This document shows, one piece after another, positions 40,180-48,622 of a stretch of DNA of 64,000 bases (the first letter of the stretch is position 1; each line of letters begins with the position of its first letter). The translations under genes and the position numbers were made by a program. The notes beneath the pieces are model-generated. The model saw only the letters and a program-made list of their open reading frames with translations. It searched no databases and was not told where the DNA came from. Source of the stretch: Telluria_A sp040385745 (GTDB lineage Bacteria; Pseudomonadota; Gammaproteobacteria; Burkholderiales; Burkholderiaceae_D); the NCBI GenBank assembly GCA_040385745.1, contig JAZKGU010000018.1, positions 112,255 to 176,254 of the forward strand, written 5' to 3'.

Positions 40180-42762
40180 CTATTCAAGCTTGAAGTCCAT
40201 CTTCTTCATGGCCGCCGTCAAAGTTTTGGCTGCTTTTGCATAGCCGCTCCACGGCTCATTGCCGCGGTCAAGGCGAGTGTGGGCATTGTGAATAGTCCAC
40301 TGGGCGCCGGACTTGATGATACCCAGCTCATCCCACGCAAGCGGTACCGAAATACCCAGTCCAGGCCGCACCCGGGCTGACCACGCACAAGCCGTCGTCG
40401 CGCCCTGCCCGTTGCGCAAATAGTCGATGAAGATTTTCCCAACCCGGTTCTTGGGCCCGCTCTTGAATGCAAAGCGGTCCGGCAATTGGTCAGCCAGGTG
40501 ACGCACGATGGCCTGGGAAAAATCCTTGACGGTATCCCAGCCAAGCCCTCCCTTGATGGGCACCACCACGTGCAGCCCTTTGCCGCCGCTGGTCTTGAGA
40601 TAGGACGGCAATCCGAGCTGGTCGAGAAAGGCGCCCATCAGCTGGGCCGCCTCCTGCATGGCCTTCCATTCCACACCCTCCCCGGGGTCCAGATCGAACA
40701 CCATCCGGTTCGGCGCCTCATATGCCTTGCCGGTTGCGTTCTGGGTGTGAAATTCCACGACATTCCACTGGGCCGCCGACAAAATGCCGTTCGCGCTGCC
40801 GACTTCGAGCATCGGCGGATGGTCCGGGTCGAGCGACTGGGCCATCTGCTTCATCCCCGGCAGCTTGCCGACATCGGCATGCTTTTGAAAGAACAGCTCT
40901 CCCCCCACGCCGGCCGGCGCGCGCACCAGCGACACCGGCCGTCCCTTGAGATGCTCCATCATCAGCTCGCCCACCAGGGCGTAGTAGCGGATCAGATCGA
41001 GCTTGGTGGCGCCACTCTCGGCGTCGATCACGCGGTCGCCATTGGTGATTTTCAGGCTGGCCGGCAGGCGGCTCTCCGGGGCTACCGGTTCGGTTTCCGA
41101 TTGCATGGTTTCCTCCACATGTTGAGCGCGCTCGCGGCTGATGGCTTTGGCCGGCTTATCGGTGCGCAGACCTTGGAACACGGCGTGGCGCACCGATCCC
41201 GAACTGGTCCATTCGGCAAAGCTGATTTCGGCGATCAGCTTGGGCTTGACCCAGTGGTGCTTGCGCCCGGCCACCGCCTTGGGCGGGAACGGGCTCTGGT
41301 CAGTCGCGAGCGCATCGAGCTTGGTTTTCAGGTCGCGCAGGGTCGCTTCGTTAAAACCCGTGCCGACGTTGCCCGCGTACTGCAGCACGCCGTCCTTGTC
41401 ATGGGTGCCCAGCAGCAGCGCGCCGATGCCGGTGCGCGAACCCTGCGGGTCGGTGTAGCCGGCAATGACGAATTCCTGCCGCTGCCCGCACTTGAGCTTA
41501 ATCCATTCGGGTGAGCGCCGCGTGACGTAGCGCGAGTTGCGGCGCTTGCCGATGACGCCTTCGAGTCCAAGCTTGCAGGCCGCGATCACCAGCTGCTCAG
41601 GGTCGGTGCCGAATTCTTCGCTAAAGCGCAAGGCGCCGGATTTTGCTTTGCCCAGCACGTTCTGAAGCAAGGCGCGGCGCGACTCGAGCTCCACGTCGCG
41701 CATGTCGTAGCCCTTCAGGTAAGGTGCATCGAAAATGAAATAGACGATATCGGCCGTGTTGGAGCCGTCGAAGGCAAGTTGCAGCATGCCGAAATTGGGC
41801 TTGCCGTGCTCGTCGTGCACCACGATCTCGCCGTCGTACCAGCCATCTGGCAGCTTGGCCTTGAGCAGCGCCTGGTGCAGCGTCGGCAGCTTGTGCGTCC
41901 AGTCGTTGCCGTTGCGGGTGATCAGGCGCACATCCTTGCCTTCGACGCGGGCCAGCATGCGGTAGCCGTCAAACTTTATCTCGAAGATCCAGTCTGAGGG
42001 ATTGGCGGGCGGCTTGTCGACCAGCGTGGCCAGTTCGGGGGCCAGCGTGTCGGGCAGTTCTGCCTTGCGCGCGCCATCGGGCATGGCCTTGTCGGCCGTC
42101 GCACTTTTGCGCGCGGGCGTAGCGGCGCTTTTCTGGGCTGCGCTGCGCCCCGCGGGTTTGGCGGCCGCTTTCTTGCTGGCGGCCTTGCCCTTGGCCGCAG
42201 GCTTGGCTCCGGGCAGCGGCAGCGCCTTGACGCTGTCGGGTAATTCGTCCACCACGGAGAATTCTTCGCTCGAGCGCGCGTGCTCGTCCTTTTCTTTAAT
42301 CAGGAGCCAGGGTTCCTGCTTTTCGCCCTTGCCCTTCATGCGGATCAGCACCCACTTGCCATGCATCTTGTGGCCATGGATTTCGAACTTGAGGTTGCCC
42401 GCTTCGTAGCCCTTGTGCGGATCGTCCAGGGGCGCCCAGGTGCCACGGTCCCAGATGATCACCTTGCCGGCGCCGTACTGCTTTTCAGGAATGGTGCCCT
42501 CGAAGTCTGAGTAGGAAATCGGATGATCTTCGACATGCACCGCCATCCGCTTGTCCTTCGGATCGTAGCTGGGACCTTTAGGGACAGCCCAGCTTTTCAT
42601 GGTGCCGTCGAGCTCAAGCCGGAAATCGTAGTGCAGCCGGCTGGCCCAATGCTTCTGGATCACGAAAGTGAGTTCGTCAGCGCCCGGCTCACCACCCTCG
42701 GCCGGCTCCGACGTGATCGAAAAATTGCGTTTTGCTTTGTAGAGCTTGAGCGGATCGGGCAT
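40180..42762 (-). CDS. ligD: Multifunctional DNA ligase D
   Basis: This 860-residue protein starts at the ATG at 42762 behind AGGGAG. Domain order is phosphoesterase (residues about 30-170, FVIQKHWASRLHYDFRLEL), a Lys/Ala-rich linker (185-235), ATP-dependent ligase (from 245; adenylated K263 in EIKFDGYRML), and C-terminal primase/polymerase (from 580; FDLDPGEG metal site, KTSGGKGLHVVVP). This matches the order in Pseudomonas LigD. It trims, fills and seals ends held by Ku in non-homologous end joining. ku lies convergently 0.5 kb away. Confidence 0.97.
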   Translation of the reverse strand: MPDPLKLYKAKRNFSITSEPAEGGEPGADELTFVIQKHWASRLHYDFRLELDGTMKSWAVPKGPSYDPKDKRMAVHVEDHPISYSDFEGTIPEKQYGAGKVIIWDRGTWAPLDDPHKGYEAGNLKFEIHGHKMHGKWVLIRMKGKGEKQEPWLLIKEKDEHARSSEEFSVVDELPDSVKALPLPGAKPAAKGKAASKKAAAKPAGRSAAQKSAATPARKSATADKAMPDGARKAELPDTLAPELATLVDKPPANPSDWIFEIKFDGYRMLARVEGKDVRLITRNGNDWTHKLPTLHQALLKAKLPDGWYDGEIVVHDEHGKPNFGMLQLAFDGSNTADIVYFIFDAPYLKGYDMRDVELESRRALLQNVLGKAKSGALRFSEEFGTDPEQLVIAACKLGLEGVIGKRRNSRYVTRRSPEWIKLKCGQRQEFVIAGYTDPQGSRTGIGALLLGTHDKDGVLQYAGNVGTGFNEATLRDLKTKLDALATDQSPFPPKAVAGRKHHWVKPKLIAEISFAEWTSSGSVRHAVFQGLRTDKPAKAISRERAQHVEETMQSETEPVAPESRLPASLKITNGDRVIDAESGATKLDLIRYYALVGELMMEHLKGRPVSLVRAPAGVGGELFFQKHADVGKLPGMKQMAQSLDPDHPPMLEVGSANGILSAAQWNVVEFHTQNATGKAYEAPNRMVFDLDPGEGVEWKAMQEAAQLMGAFLDQLGLPSYLKTSGGKGLHVVVPIKGGLGWDTVKDFSQAIVRHLADQLPDRFAFKSGPKNRVGKIFIDYLRNGQGATTACAWSARVRPGLGISVPLAWDELGIIKSGAQWTIHNAHTRLDRGNEPWSGYAKAAKTLTAAMKKMDFKLE

Positions 42763-42945
42763 GGTCGCTCCCTGAACGTTGACAATGTCCAGTCTAGATT
42801 CCACCGTGCTCTGTGACTGTTCGGCAGCTAACCCATGATCAGGTTGTTACTAAATGTAAAGACCGTCAACTTGCCTTCGGCGCGACGCGTTGGTGTACCT
42901 GCAAGACCACAAAAGATTCTTTAAATAAACTATCTAAGGATGAAC

Positions 42946-43257
42946 ATGAACAAGATCGTCGCTACTCTGATTACCGGCCTGTTTGCTACCTCCGTGTACG
43001 CCCAGACCGCAACGCCTGCAACGCCGGCCACGCCTGCGACCCCGGCGACGGCAACAACACCGGCAGTTGCCGCCACGCCGGCAACCCCGGCCACTCCGGC
43101 CGCCAAGGCTGACAAGGCTGCGGCGAAGGCTGACAAGGCGGTCAAAGCCGACAAGGCGGTGAAAGCCGACAAGGCAGCCAAAGTTGAAAAGGCTGACGAG
43201 AAGGCCGCGGCCAAGGTCGAGAAGGACGCCGCCAAGAAGGATCCGGCAGCCAAATAA
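42946..43257 (+). CDS. Low-complexity exported protein with TPA and KADKA repeats
   Basis: The second of two in-frame ATGs (42946) is spaced 5 bases from AAGGA and gives 103 residues. A signal peptide (MNKIVATLITGLFATSVYAQ) is followed by Thr-Pro-Ala repeats (ATPATPATPAT), then a Lys/Ala/Asp-rich region of AADKAVKADKAVK-like repeats. The mature protein would be disordered at first, then a helical, highly charged coil. I recognise no family; similar Ala/Lys-rich exported proteins are frequent in Oxalobacteraceae. A strong terminator follows. Confidence 0.75.
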   Translation: MNKIVATLITGLFATSVYAQTATPATPATPATPATATTPAVAATPATPATPAAKADKAAAKADKAVKADKAVKADKAAKVEKADEKAAAKVEKDAAKKDPAAK

Positions 43258-43272
43258 GCAGCAAGCGCAAAC

Positions 43273-43309
43273 AGCCGCCGTCCCAGGCAAGGGGGCCGGC
43301 GGCTTTTTT
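43273..43309 (+). terminator. Rho-independent terminator
   Basis: AGCCGCCG pairs with CGGCGGCT around a 16-base loop and is followed by TTTTTT, 15 bases after the TPA/KADKA gene. Confidence 0.85.
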
Positions 43310-43413
43310 GCGCCCTTACCAGGCAAAAAATATCACCGTGACTTAACCCCATTGTTCAGCAGCGCACGTTTCATGAGTCAAGCCGGGCCATCCGGCAAAC
43401 CCAGGAGATCACC

Positions 43414-46317
43414 ATGCTCACGCGCGCTTTAGCTTTCGTTTTGTTCGCCACCCTCGCCTTTGGCGCCCACGCCAGTCGCGCTCCCCCGCGTATCGTCGCT
43501 GTCGGCGCGGGCGAAGCTATCCAGATCCAGCAGCTGTCGATTCATGCCGAAATCAGCGGCGGCATGGCCGAGACAACAGTGCGAATGGTCCTGTTCAACC
43601 CCAACCATCGCCAGCTGGAAGGCAGTGTCGAGTTTCCGCTCGCCGAGGGCCAGCAGATTTCAGCGTTCGCCCTCGACATCAATGGCGAAATGCGTCCCGC
43701 CGTACCGGTTGGAAAAGCGCGTGGCCGCGCGGTGTTCGAAGCTATCGAGCGGCGTCAGGTCGACCCCGGGCTGCTCGAAGTCACCCAGGGGAACAATTTC
43801 AAGTTGCGGGTGTATCCGATTTTTGCGCGCGCCACGCGCACGGTGGAAATCACTTATACCGAAACGCTGGCGCGCCAAGGCGCCAACTGGGCATATCGTC
43901 TGCCGCTGGCCTATGGCCAGGTACAGGATCTGCAGCTGTCCTTCACTGTCAATGGCGCCAGCGCCACGCCGCTGCTGACTGGTCTTTCTGATCTGCGCTT
44001 CGAGGCGCGCAAGGGTGTCTATTCGGCCGACGTGGCGCGCCGCAGCGCCAAGGCACAGGGAGAGATCGAGATTCTCAGCCGCGCCGCGCTGGCCCCGCGC
44101 GTCTACACCCAGCGCTTCGACGAAGCCGACTGGTTCGTGGCCGAGGTGCCGGTCAGCTCGGTGCGCAGCGCTCGCGTCAAGCCACGGGTAGTCGGCCTGC
44201 TGTGGGACAGTTCTGGCAGCGGCGCCAAACGCGCGCTCGATGCGGAAATGGCAGAACTGGAGCGCTATTTCAGCACACTCGGCACGCTGCAGGTGCGCCT
44301 GATCCGCCTGCGCGACCGTGCCGAGGCGCCGCAGCTGTTCAATGTGGCAGGGGGCGACTGGAAAGCGCTGCGCCGCGCCATCGAGAACACGGTGTACGAC
44401 GGCGCCAGCGCACTGGCCGACTGGAAGCCGCAGGCCGATGTAGATCACTACCTGATGTTCAGCGATGGCCTGTCCAATTATGGCGCGGGGCGCTTTCCGG
44501 ACCTGGCCGCTCACCAGCGCCTGTTCACCCTCAATTCAGCCATGGTGGCCGATCCAGTTCGGCTGTCGGCGCTGGCAGAACGCAACCGTGGCCAGTACAT
44601 CGCCGTTTCGCGCACTACGCCGGGAGCCGCCGCGCGCGCACTGTTATACGAAGAAGCGCGCATTGGCCACATCAGCGCCAGCGGGGCGACTGACATCGAA
44701 GTCGAATCGCATACCGTACGCGAAGGCCTGCTGCGCATCGCCGGGCGGCTGCTCGCGCCGCGGGCCGAGTTGTCGTTCACGCTGTCGAACGGCGGCAAGG
44801 ACGAACAGATCGTGCTGCCGCTGGCGGGCGATTCGCCCGCACATCCGCACGCTGCCAGCACCTGGGCCGCACTGCGCCTGCGCGCGCTGGAAGGCGACGT
44901 CGAACTTCATCGCTCCGAGATCGATCGCATCGGCCGCCGCTTCGCGATTCCCACGCGAGAGACATCGCTAATCGTGCTTGAACAACTGTCCGATTATCTC
45001 AGCTACGACATCCGCCCGCCGGCGCAGCTTTCTGCGGCATTCGACAAGGCGATGGCGACCAGCGCCCAGCACCGCCGCAGCGAACGCGTGCGGCATGTGG
45101 ACCAGGTTGTGCAGATGTACCAGCAGCGCATCGATTGGTGGAATGCCCGGCACCAACGTAAGCCTTCGATGCAGACAAGTCGATTCGGCAAGCGCGACGC
45201 CCCGGTCGTCGTAGCCATGGAGGTGCAGCAATCGTCAATGAAGGGCATGACGCCACCGCCCCCACCTCCTCCGCTGCTCGCGCCTGTTGCGGCAGCGCCG
45301 GCCAAAGCTGCCATGCGCGCTGCCGGCGCCGCCGATGAACTGGCCAGGGTCGAGGTGACCGGATCGAGCATCCGGCGTGAGGCCGGCGCGCCGGCCGCTG
45401 CTCCTCAAAAAATGGCGATGTCGCTCAAGAAGTGGGTGCCCAATGCTCCCTACCTGCGGCGCCTGAAGGAGGCGCCGGCCGAGCGGATGTACCAGGCCTA
45501 TCTCGACCAAAAGCCCGACTACGCCAACAGCACCGCATTTTTTTTTGACGCCGCCGACGCTCTGATGCAGGCCGGGCAGCGCGAGCTGTCGCTGCGCGTG
45601 CTGTCCAACCTGGCCGAAATGGAGCTGGAAAACCGCGCAGCGCTGCGCATACTCGGCTACCGGCTGCTGCAGGCGGGCGCGCCGCAACTGGCAGTGCCCG
45701 TATTTGAGCAGGTGCTGCGTATCGCCGAAGAAGAGCCGCAGTCCTTCCGCGACCTGGGCCTGGCCCTGGCCGGTTCGGGCCGCGCCCAGGAAGCTATCGA
45801 CACCATGTACGAAGTGGTCGAGCGCACCTGGGACCAGCGCTTCCCGGACATCGAAACCATCACGCTGGCCGAAATCAACGCCATTGTGTCAACCAGCGGC
45901 AAAAAACTTGACGTGAGCCGAATCGATCCGCGCCTGCGCGCCAATCTCCCGCTTGATCTGCGCGTGGTGCTGAGCTGGGATTCGGACAATAGCGATATGG
46001 ACCTGCATGTGACCGACCCGAGCGGCGAACAAAGCTTTTACGGCAATCCGCTGACCAGCCAGGGGGCGCGCATGTCGCGTGATTTCACCGGTGGCTACGG
46101 TCCTGAAGAATTTGCGCTGCGGCGCGCCAAATCAGGCAAGTACCGGATCGAAGCGAGCTTTTTCGGGCACCGCCAGCAGGTGCTGTCGGGCGCCACGACC
46201 GTGCAGGTGAAGGTGACGGTCGGCTTCGGGACAGCACGGCAGAAGGAAAAGTTGATGACGGTGCGCCTGCAGGAGCGCAGCGATCGGGTCCTGGTAGGAG
46301 AGTTCGAAGTCGACTGA
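43414..46317 (+). CDS. Secreted VIT-vWA-TPR-DUF2135 protein with TonB-box-like motif
   Basis: This 967-residue protein has a signal peptide (ending GAHAS), a VIT domain (about residues 33-160), a vWA-like domain from about 250 with the metal motif DSSGS in LLWDSSGSGAK, a proline-rich linker (MTPPPPPPP), the motif VEVTGSSIRR at 646-655, TPR-like helices (about 690-830) and a C-terminal DUF2135 domain (LSWDSDNSDMDLHVTDPSG). VIT/vWA proteins commonly bind other proteins through Mg2+. It is preceded by an AGGAGAT site and converges, 13 bases apart, on the anti-sigma-like gene. I infer a surface or periplasmic partner of that sigma system. Confidence 0.88.
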   Translation: MLTRALAFVLFATLAFGAHASRAPPRIVAVGAGEAIQIQQLSIHAEISGGMAETTVRMVLFNPNHRQLEGSVEFPLAEGQQISAFALDINGEMRPAVPVGKARGRAVFEAIERRQVDPGLLEVTQGNNFKLRVYPIFARATRTVEITYTETLARQGANWAYRLPLAYGQVQDLQLSFTVNGASATPLLTGLSDLRFEARKGVYSADVARRSAKAQGEIEILSRAALAPRVYTQRFDEADWFVAEVPVSSVRSARVKPRVVGLLWDSSGSGAKRALDAEMAELERYFSTLGTLQVRLIRLRDRAEAPQLFNVAGGDWKALRRAIENTVYDGASALADWKPQADVDHYLMFSDGLSNYGAGRFPDLAAHQRLFTLNSAMVADPVRLSALAERNRGQYIAVSRTTPGAAARALLYEEARIGHISASGATDIEVESHTVREGLLRIAGRLLAPRAELSFTLSNGGKDEQIVLPLAGDSPAHPHAASTWAALRLRALEGDVELHRSEIDRIGRRFAIPTRETSLIVLEQLSDYLSYDIRPPAQLSAAFDKAMATSAQHRRSERVRHVDQVVQMYQQRIDWWNARHQRKPSMQTSRFGKRDAPVVVAMEVQQSSMKGMTPPPPPPPLLAPVAAAPAKAAMRAAGAADELARVEVTGSSIRREAGAPAAAPQKMAMSLKKWVPNAPYLRRLKEAPAERMYQAYLDQKPDYANSTAFFFDAADALMQAGQRELSLRVLSNLAEMELENRAALRILGYRLLQAGAPQLAVPVFEQVLRIAEEEPQSFRDLGLALAGSGRAQEAIDTMYEVVERTWDQRFPDIETITLAEINAIVSTSGKKLDVSRIDPRLRANLPLDLRVVLSWDSDNSDMDLHVTDPSGEQSFYGNPLTSQGARMSRDFTGGYGPEEFALRRAKSGKYRIEASFFGHRQQVLSGATTVQVKVTVGFGTARQKEKLMTVRLQERSDRVLVGEFEVD

Positions 46318-46330
46318 GTATGGGCGCGAC

Positions 46331-47152
46331 TTAAGGCAAGAGCGCCTTGATCTTTGCCTGCAGTGCATCTGGCACCGCATGGTCCGGGTGCGCTGCGCGG
46401 AACTTCTCCCATTCCGCCAGCGCCTCTGCTTTCTTTCCTTCGATGAGCAAGGCGTCGATCCGGCCCAGCCAGGCCGCTGCGCCGCCCGTTTCGGCCCGGC
46501 GGATGCTCGATCCTGCGACTTCCACCTTCTGCATCGCCGGGGCAGCACTACGCTCGGCTGCCCGTCCCAAGGCTTGCTCGGGCGCGGCGCTGGCCACTAC
46601 CGGGGCCGGCGCCGGCGCTGCAGGCGCTCCAGGCGCTGCCGCCTCGGCCAGTTGCACCTGCGGGGCCGCAGGCGGCGGCGCCTCCTGGCGATCCATTTTT
46701 TTGGCCTCCACGACACTCACCGCGCGCGGCGCTGCCGGCCTGCTTGCTACTGTTGTCTCGGGCGGCGGCGGTGGCGGCGGCGTCATCGCCTCCATGGACG
46801 GCGCCCTGGCTTCTTCAACCAGGGCGACTTCCGCCGCAGGCGCCAGCACCGCTTCGCGCCGCACCCGGTCGCTCTCCATCATCTGGGTGGCGAGCACGCC
46901 CACCAGAACACTGGCGGCGATGCCAACCGGGAGGCGCCAGCGCGTGCCCGTGCCAACCGAGAGGGCCGGTTCAATCTCGGTGTGAGCATCGTTGGCGGCT
47001 TCGCGGCTGCGCTGCGCGTGCTCCAACTGCACGCGCTGCATGATGACGGCATCGAGTTCGGGCGATGGCTCGGCCTGCGGCATGGCCTGCAAGGCGCGCG
47101 CCAACTCATCGTCGCCGCGCAGGAATGCCTCGAATTGCGCCTCGTCGTTCAT
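46331..47152 (-). CDS. Anti-sigma-like single-span membrane protein
   Basis: This 273-residue protein starts at 47152, one base after the sigma gene ends, with AAGGA at four bases. Residues 1-70 are cytosolic, acidic and helical (EAFLRGDDELARALQAM); a single helix at about 74-92 follows (LPVGIAASVLVGVLATQM). The periplasmic part holds MTPPPPPPP at about 123-131, a Pro/Ala-rich stretch, the motif VEVAGSSIRR at 210-219 and a C-terminal helical hairpin (IDALLIEGKKAEALAEWEKF). No zinc-finger HxxxCxxC is present. Gene order and topology indicate an anti-sigma factor. Confidence 0.78.
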   Translation of the reverse strand: MNDEAQFEAFLRGDDELARALQAMPQAEPSPELDAVIMQRVQLEHAQRSREAANDAHTEIEPALSVGTGTRWRLPVGIAASVLVGVLATQMMESDRVRREAVLAPAAEVALVEEARAPSMEAMTPPPPPPPETTVASRPAAPRAVSVVEAKKMDRQEAPPPAAPQVQLAEAAAPGAPAAPAPAPVVASAAPEQALGRAAERSAAPAMQKVEVAGSSIRRAETGGAAAWLGRIDALLIEGKKAEALAEWEKFRAAHPDHAVPDALQAKIKALLP

Positions 47153-47153
47153 G

Positions 47154-47735
47154 TCATCCTTGTTCACTGAGGCTCCCTTCACGCAGTTTGCGCATAGCAT
47201 AGCGCAAGCGGCTTTTCACCGTTTCGATCGGTGCTGCCACGACGGCGGAGATTTCTTCCAGGCTCAGGCCGCTAAACTGCTGCAGCACCAGCGCCTCGCG
47301 CTGCTCGCCCGGGAGCGCGGCGAGCGCAGCGTGCAGGCTGTCGCTGCGCTGGCGGCCAGCCAGCACCGCTTCCGGCGTGGGGACATCCTGCGCCGCTTCG
47401 GCCAGCGCGTCAAACACGTCGCGGCCATCGGTGCCAGTGCCCAGTTCTGCCGCCAGCAGATGCTGCTGCTGGCGCAGCAAATCGAACAGGCGGTTGCGGG
47501 CGATCTGGTACAGATAGGTGCGAAAGGTAGCCTGCGGCTGATAGCGTTCGCGCGCATGGTGCAGATTGGCCCAGCTGTCCTGCACCACTTCGTCGACCCA
47601 GTCCGCGCGCGGCGAGCGCCACGCGATGAAGCGGTACAGGCCCTGGCGATGGCGGCCATATAGTTCCCCGAACGCCTGCAGGTCGCCCTCGCGGTAGCGC
47701 AGCATCAATTCTTCATCGGGAGTGGCGGTCTGCAT
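47154..47735 (-). CDS. ECF RNA polymerase sigma factor
   Basis: This 193-residue sigma-70-family ECF factor has region 2 at about 10-85 (LMLRYREGDLQAFGELYGRH, YLYQIARNRLFDLLR) and region 4 at about 135-190 (LPGEQREALVLQQFSGLSLEEIS, with VKSRLRYAMRKLRE as the recognition helix). It lacks region 3. The stop TGA is one base from the anti-sigma-like ATG, a typical sigma/anti-sigma operon. Target promoters are unknown; the convergent VIT/vWA gene shares a motif with the anti-sigma partner and is a candidate member of the regulon. Confidence 0.92.
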   Translation of the reverse strand: MQTATPDEELMLRYREGDLQAFGELYGRHRQGLYRFIAWRSPRADWVDEVVQDSWANLHHARERYQPQATFRTYLYQIARNRLFDLLRQQQHLLAAELGTGTDGRDVFDALAEAAQDVPTPEAVLAGRQRSDSLHAALAALPGEQREALVLQQFSGLSLEEISAVVAAPIETVKSRLRYAMRKLREGSLSEQG

Positions 47736-47852
47736 GGTGCGCTATTGTAGAACCTAAGTTGCATGAGCGCAATCAAACGCAACCTTTCCGAAAGCTAAGA
47801 ATACTCAATATAAACAATAACTTACATTCTGCCAATGTCGGTGTGCTTTACA

Positions 47853-47871
47853 GTTGCGCCGATGGCGTAAC
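47853..47871. promoter_or_regulatory. Inverted repeat upstream of the -24/-12 promoter
   Basis: GTTGCGCC-gat-GGCGTAAC is an inverted repeat with one mismatch, about 45 bases before the -24 element. Position suits an activator site of a sigma-54-dependent regulator, possibly PrsR-like. Confidence 0.35.
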
Positions 47872-47915
47872 AGCCCATATCGATTAGCTGTTGAAAAACA
47901 GGGAGTTACAAAATC

Positions 47916-47931
47916 TGGTATGGGAATTGCT
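47916..47931 (+). promoter_or_regulatory. Sigma-54 (-24/-12) promoter of the PEP-CTERM gene
   Basis: TGGTATGGGAATTGCT has TGG and GC exactly 10 bases apart and a full TTGC at -12. The predicted start point near 47942 leaves about 35 bases to the ATG at 47978. Sigma-54-type sites before PEP-CTERM genes are known in bacteria with exosortase systems and the PrsK/PrsR pair. Confidence 0.65.
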
Positions 47932-47977
47932 AAAAACCGCTTACCGCGCTTTTTACGCAACTTGGAATGGGTTAGAA

Positions 47978-48619
47978 ATGAAAATCAAAACAATCGCTAC
48001 TCTTCTTGCAATGACGCTGAGCATCTCAAGCGCGCATGCAGCAGATATTTCTTTCACTGGACAATTCGCTTACGACAACGATGTCGAGCAATTTAGCTTC
48101 ACCGTAGGCGCACCCTCTTCGGTGACACTGCGCACCTGGTCGTATGCGGGCGGCATTAACGCGGCAGGCGACGCCATCCCGCGCGGCGGCTTCGATCCAA
48201 GCATTGCCCTGTTCGATACCAACGGCGTGCTGATCGGTGAGCAAGACGACGGCTCGTGCGCCGACGTTGCGGCCGACGCGATTACTGGAAATTGCTGGGA
48301 CATTTTCTATACAACTACGCTTGCTCCCGGTACCTATACGGCAGCCTTGTTTCAGTATGATAATTTTGCGAACGGGCCGACACTGGCCCAGGGCTTTTTC
48401 TATGACGGCGACGCCAACCGCAACTTTCGAGGCGGCTTTTATGATGACGCCGGCGATCAGCGCGAGCCGCGCTGGGCTCTCGACATCCTGAATGTAGCGT
48501 CGGCCAGCATGCAGGACGGGAACGGCGGCGAGGGCGACGTGCCGGAACCGGGTTCGCTGGCCCTGCTGGGCCTGGGAGTATTCGGTCTGGCGGCAGCGCG
48601 CCGCCGCCGTAGCGTCTAA
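47978..48619 (+). CDS. PEP-CTERM sorting-domain protein (DVUA0089-like)
   Basis: This 213-residue secreted protein starts at the ATG at 47978; an earlier frame start at 47891 lies upstream of the promoter. A signal peptide (ending SSAHA) is followed by a beta-sandwich domain resembling DVUA0089 family proteins (FTGQFAYDNDVEQFSFTV, DPSIALFDTNGVLIGEQDDG). The C-terminus is a canonical PEP-CTERM anchor: VPEPGSLALLGLG, a hydrophobic helix and RRRRS. Exosortase should cleave and anchor or release it at the surface, often with exopolysaccharide. No exosortase gene is in the window. Confidence 0.9.
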   Translation: MKIKTIATLLAMTLSISSAHAADISFTGQFAYDNDVEQFSFTVGAPSSVTLRTWSYAGGINAAGDAIPRGGFDPSIALFDTNGVLIGEQDDGSCADVAADAITGNCWDIFYTTTLAPGTYTAALFQYDNFANGPTLAQGFFYDGDANRNFRGGFYDDAGDQREPRWALDILNVASASMQDGNGGEGDVPEPGSLALLGLGVFGLAAARRRRSV

Positions 48620-48622
48620 GCT

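Noticed and set aside
43006..43240. Tandem repeats that could be read as CRISPR or a minisatellite
   Set aside because: They are in-frame codon repeats (Thr-Pro-Ala and Lys-Ala-Asp) within a protein gene with signal peptide and terminator. There are no spacers.
46331..47152. TonB protein (single span, proline-rich periplasmic part)
   Set aside because: It lacks the TonB C-terminal domain and lies one base after an ECF sigma gene, fitting an anti-sigma factor better.
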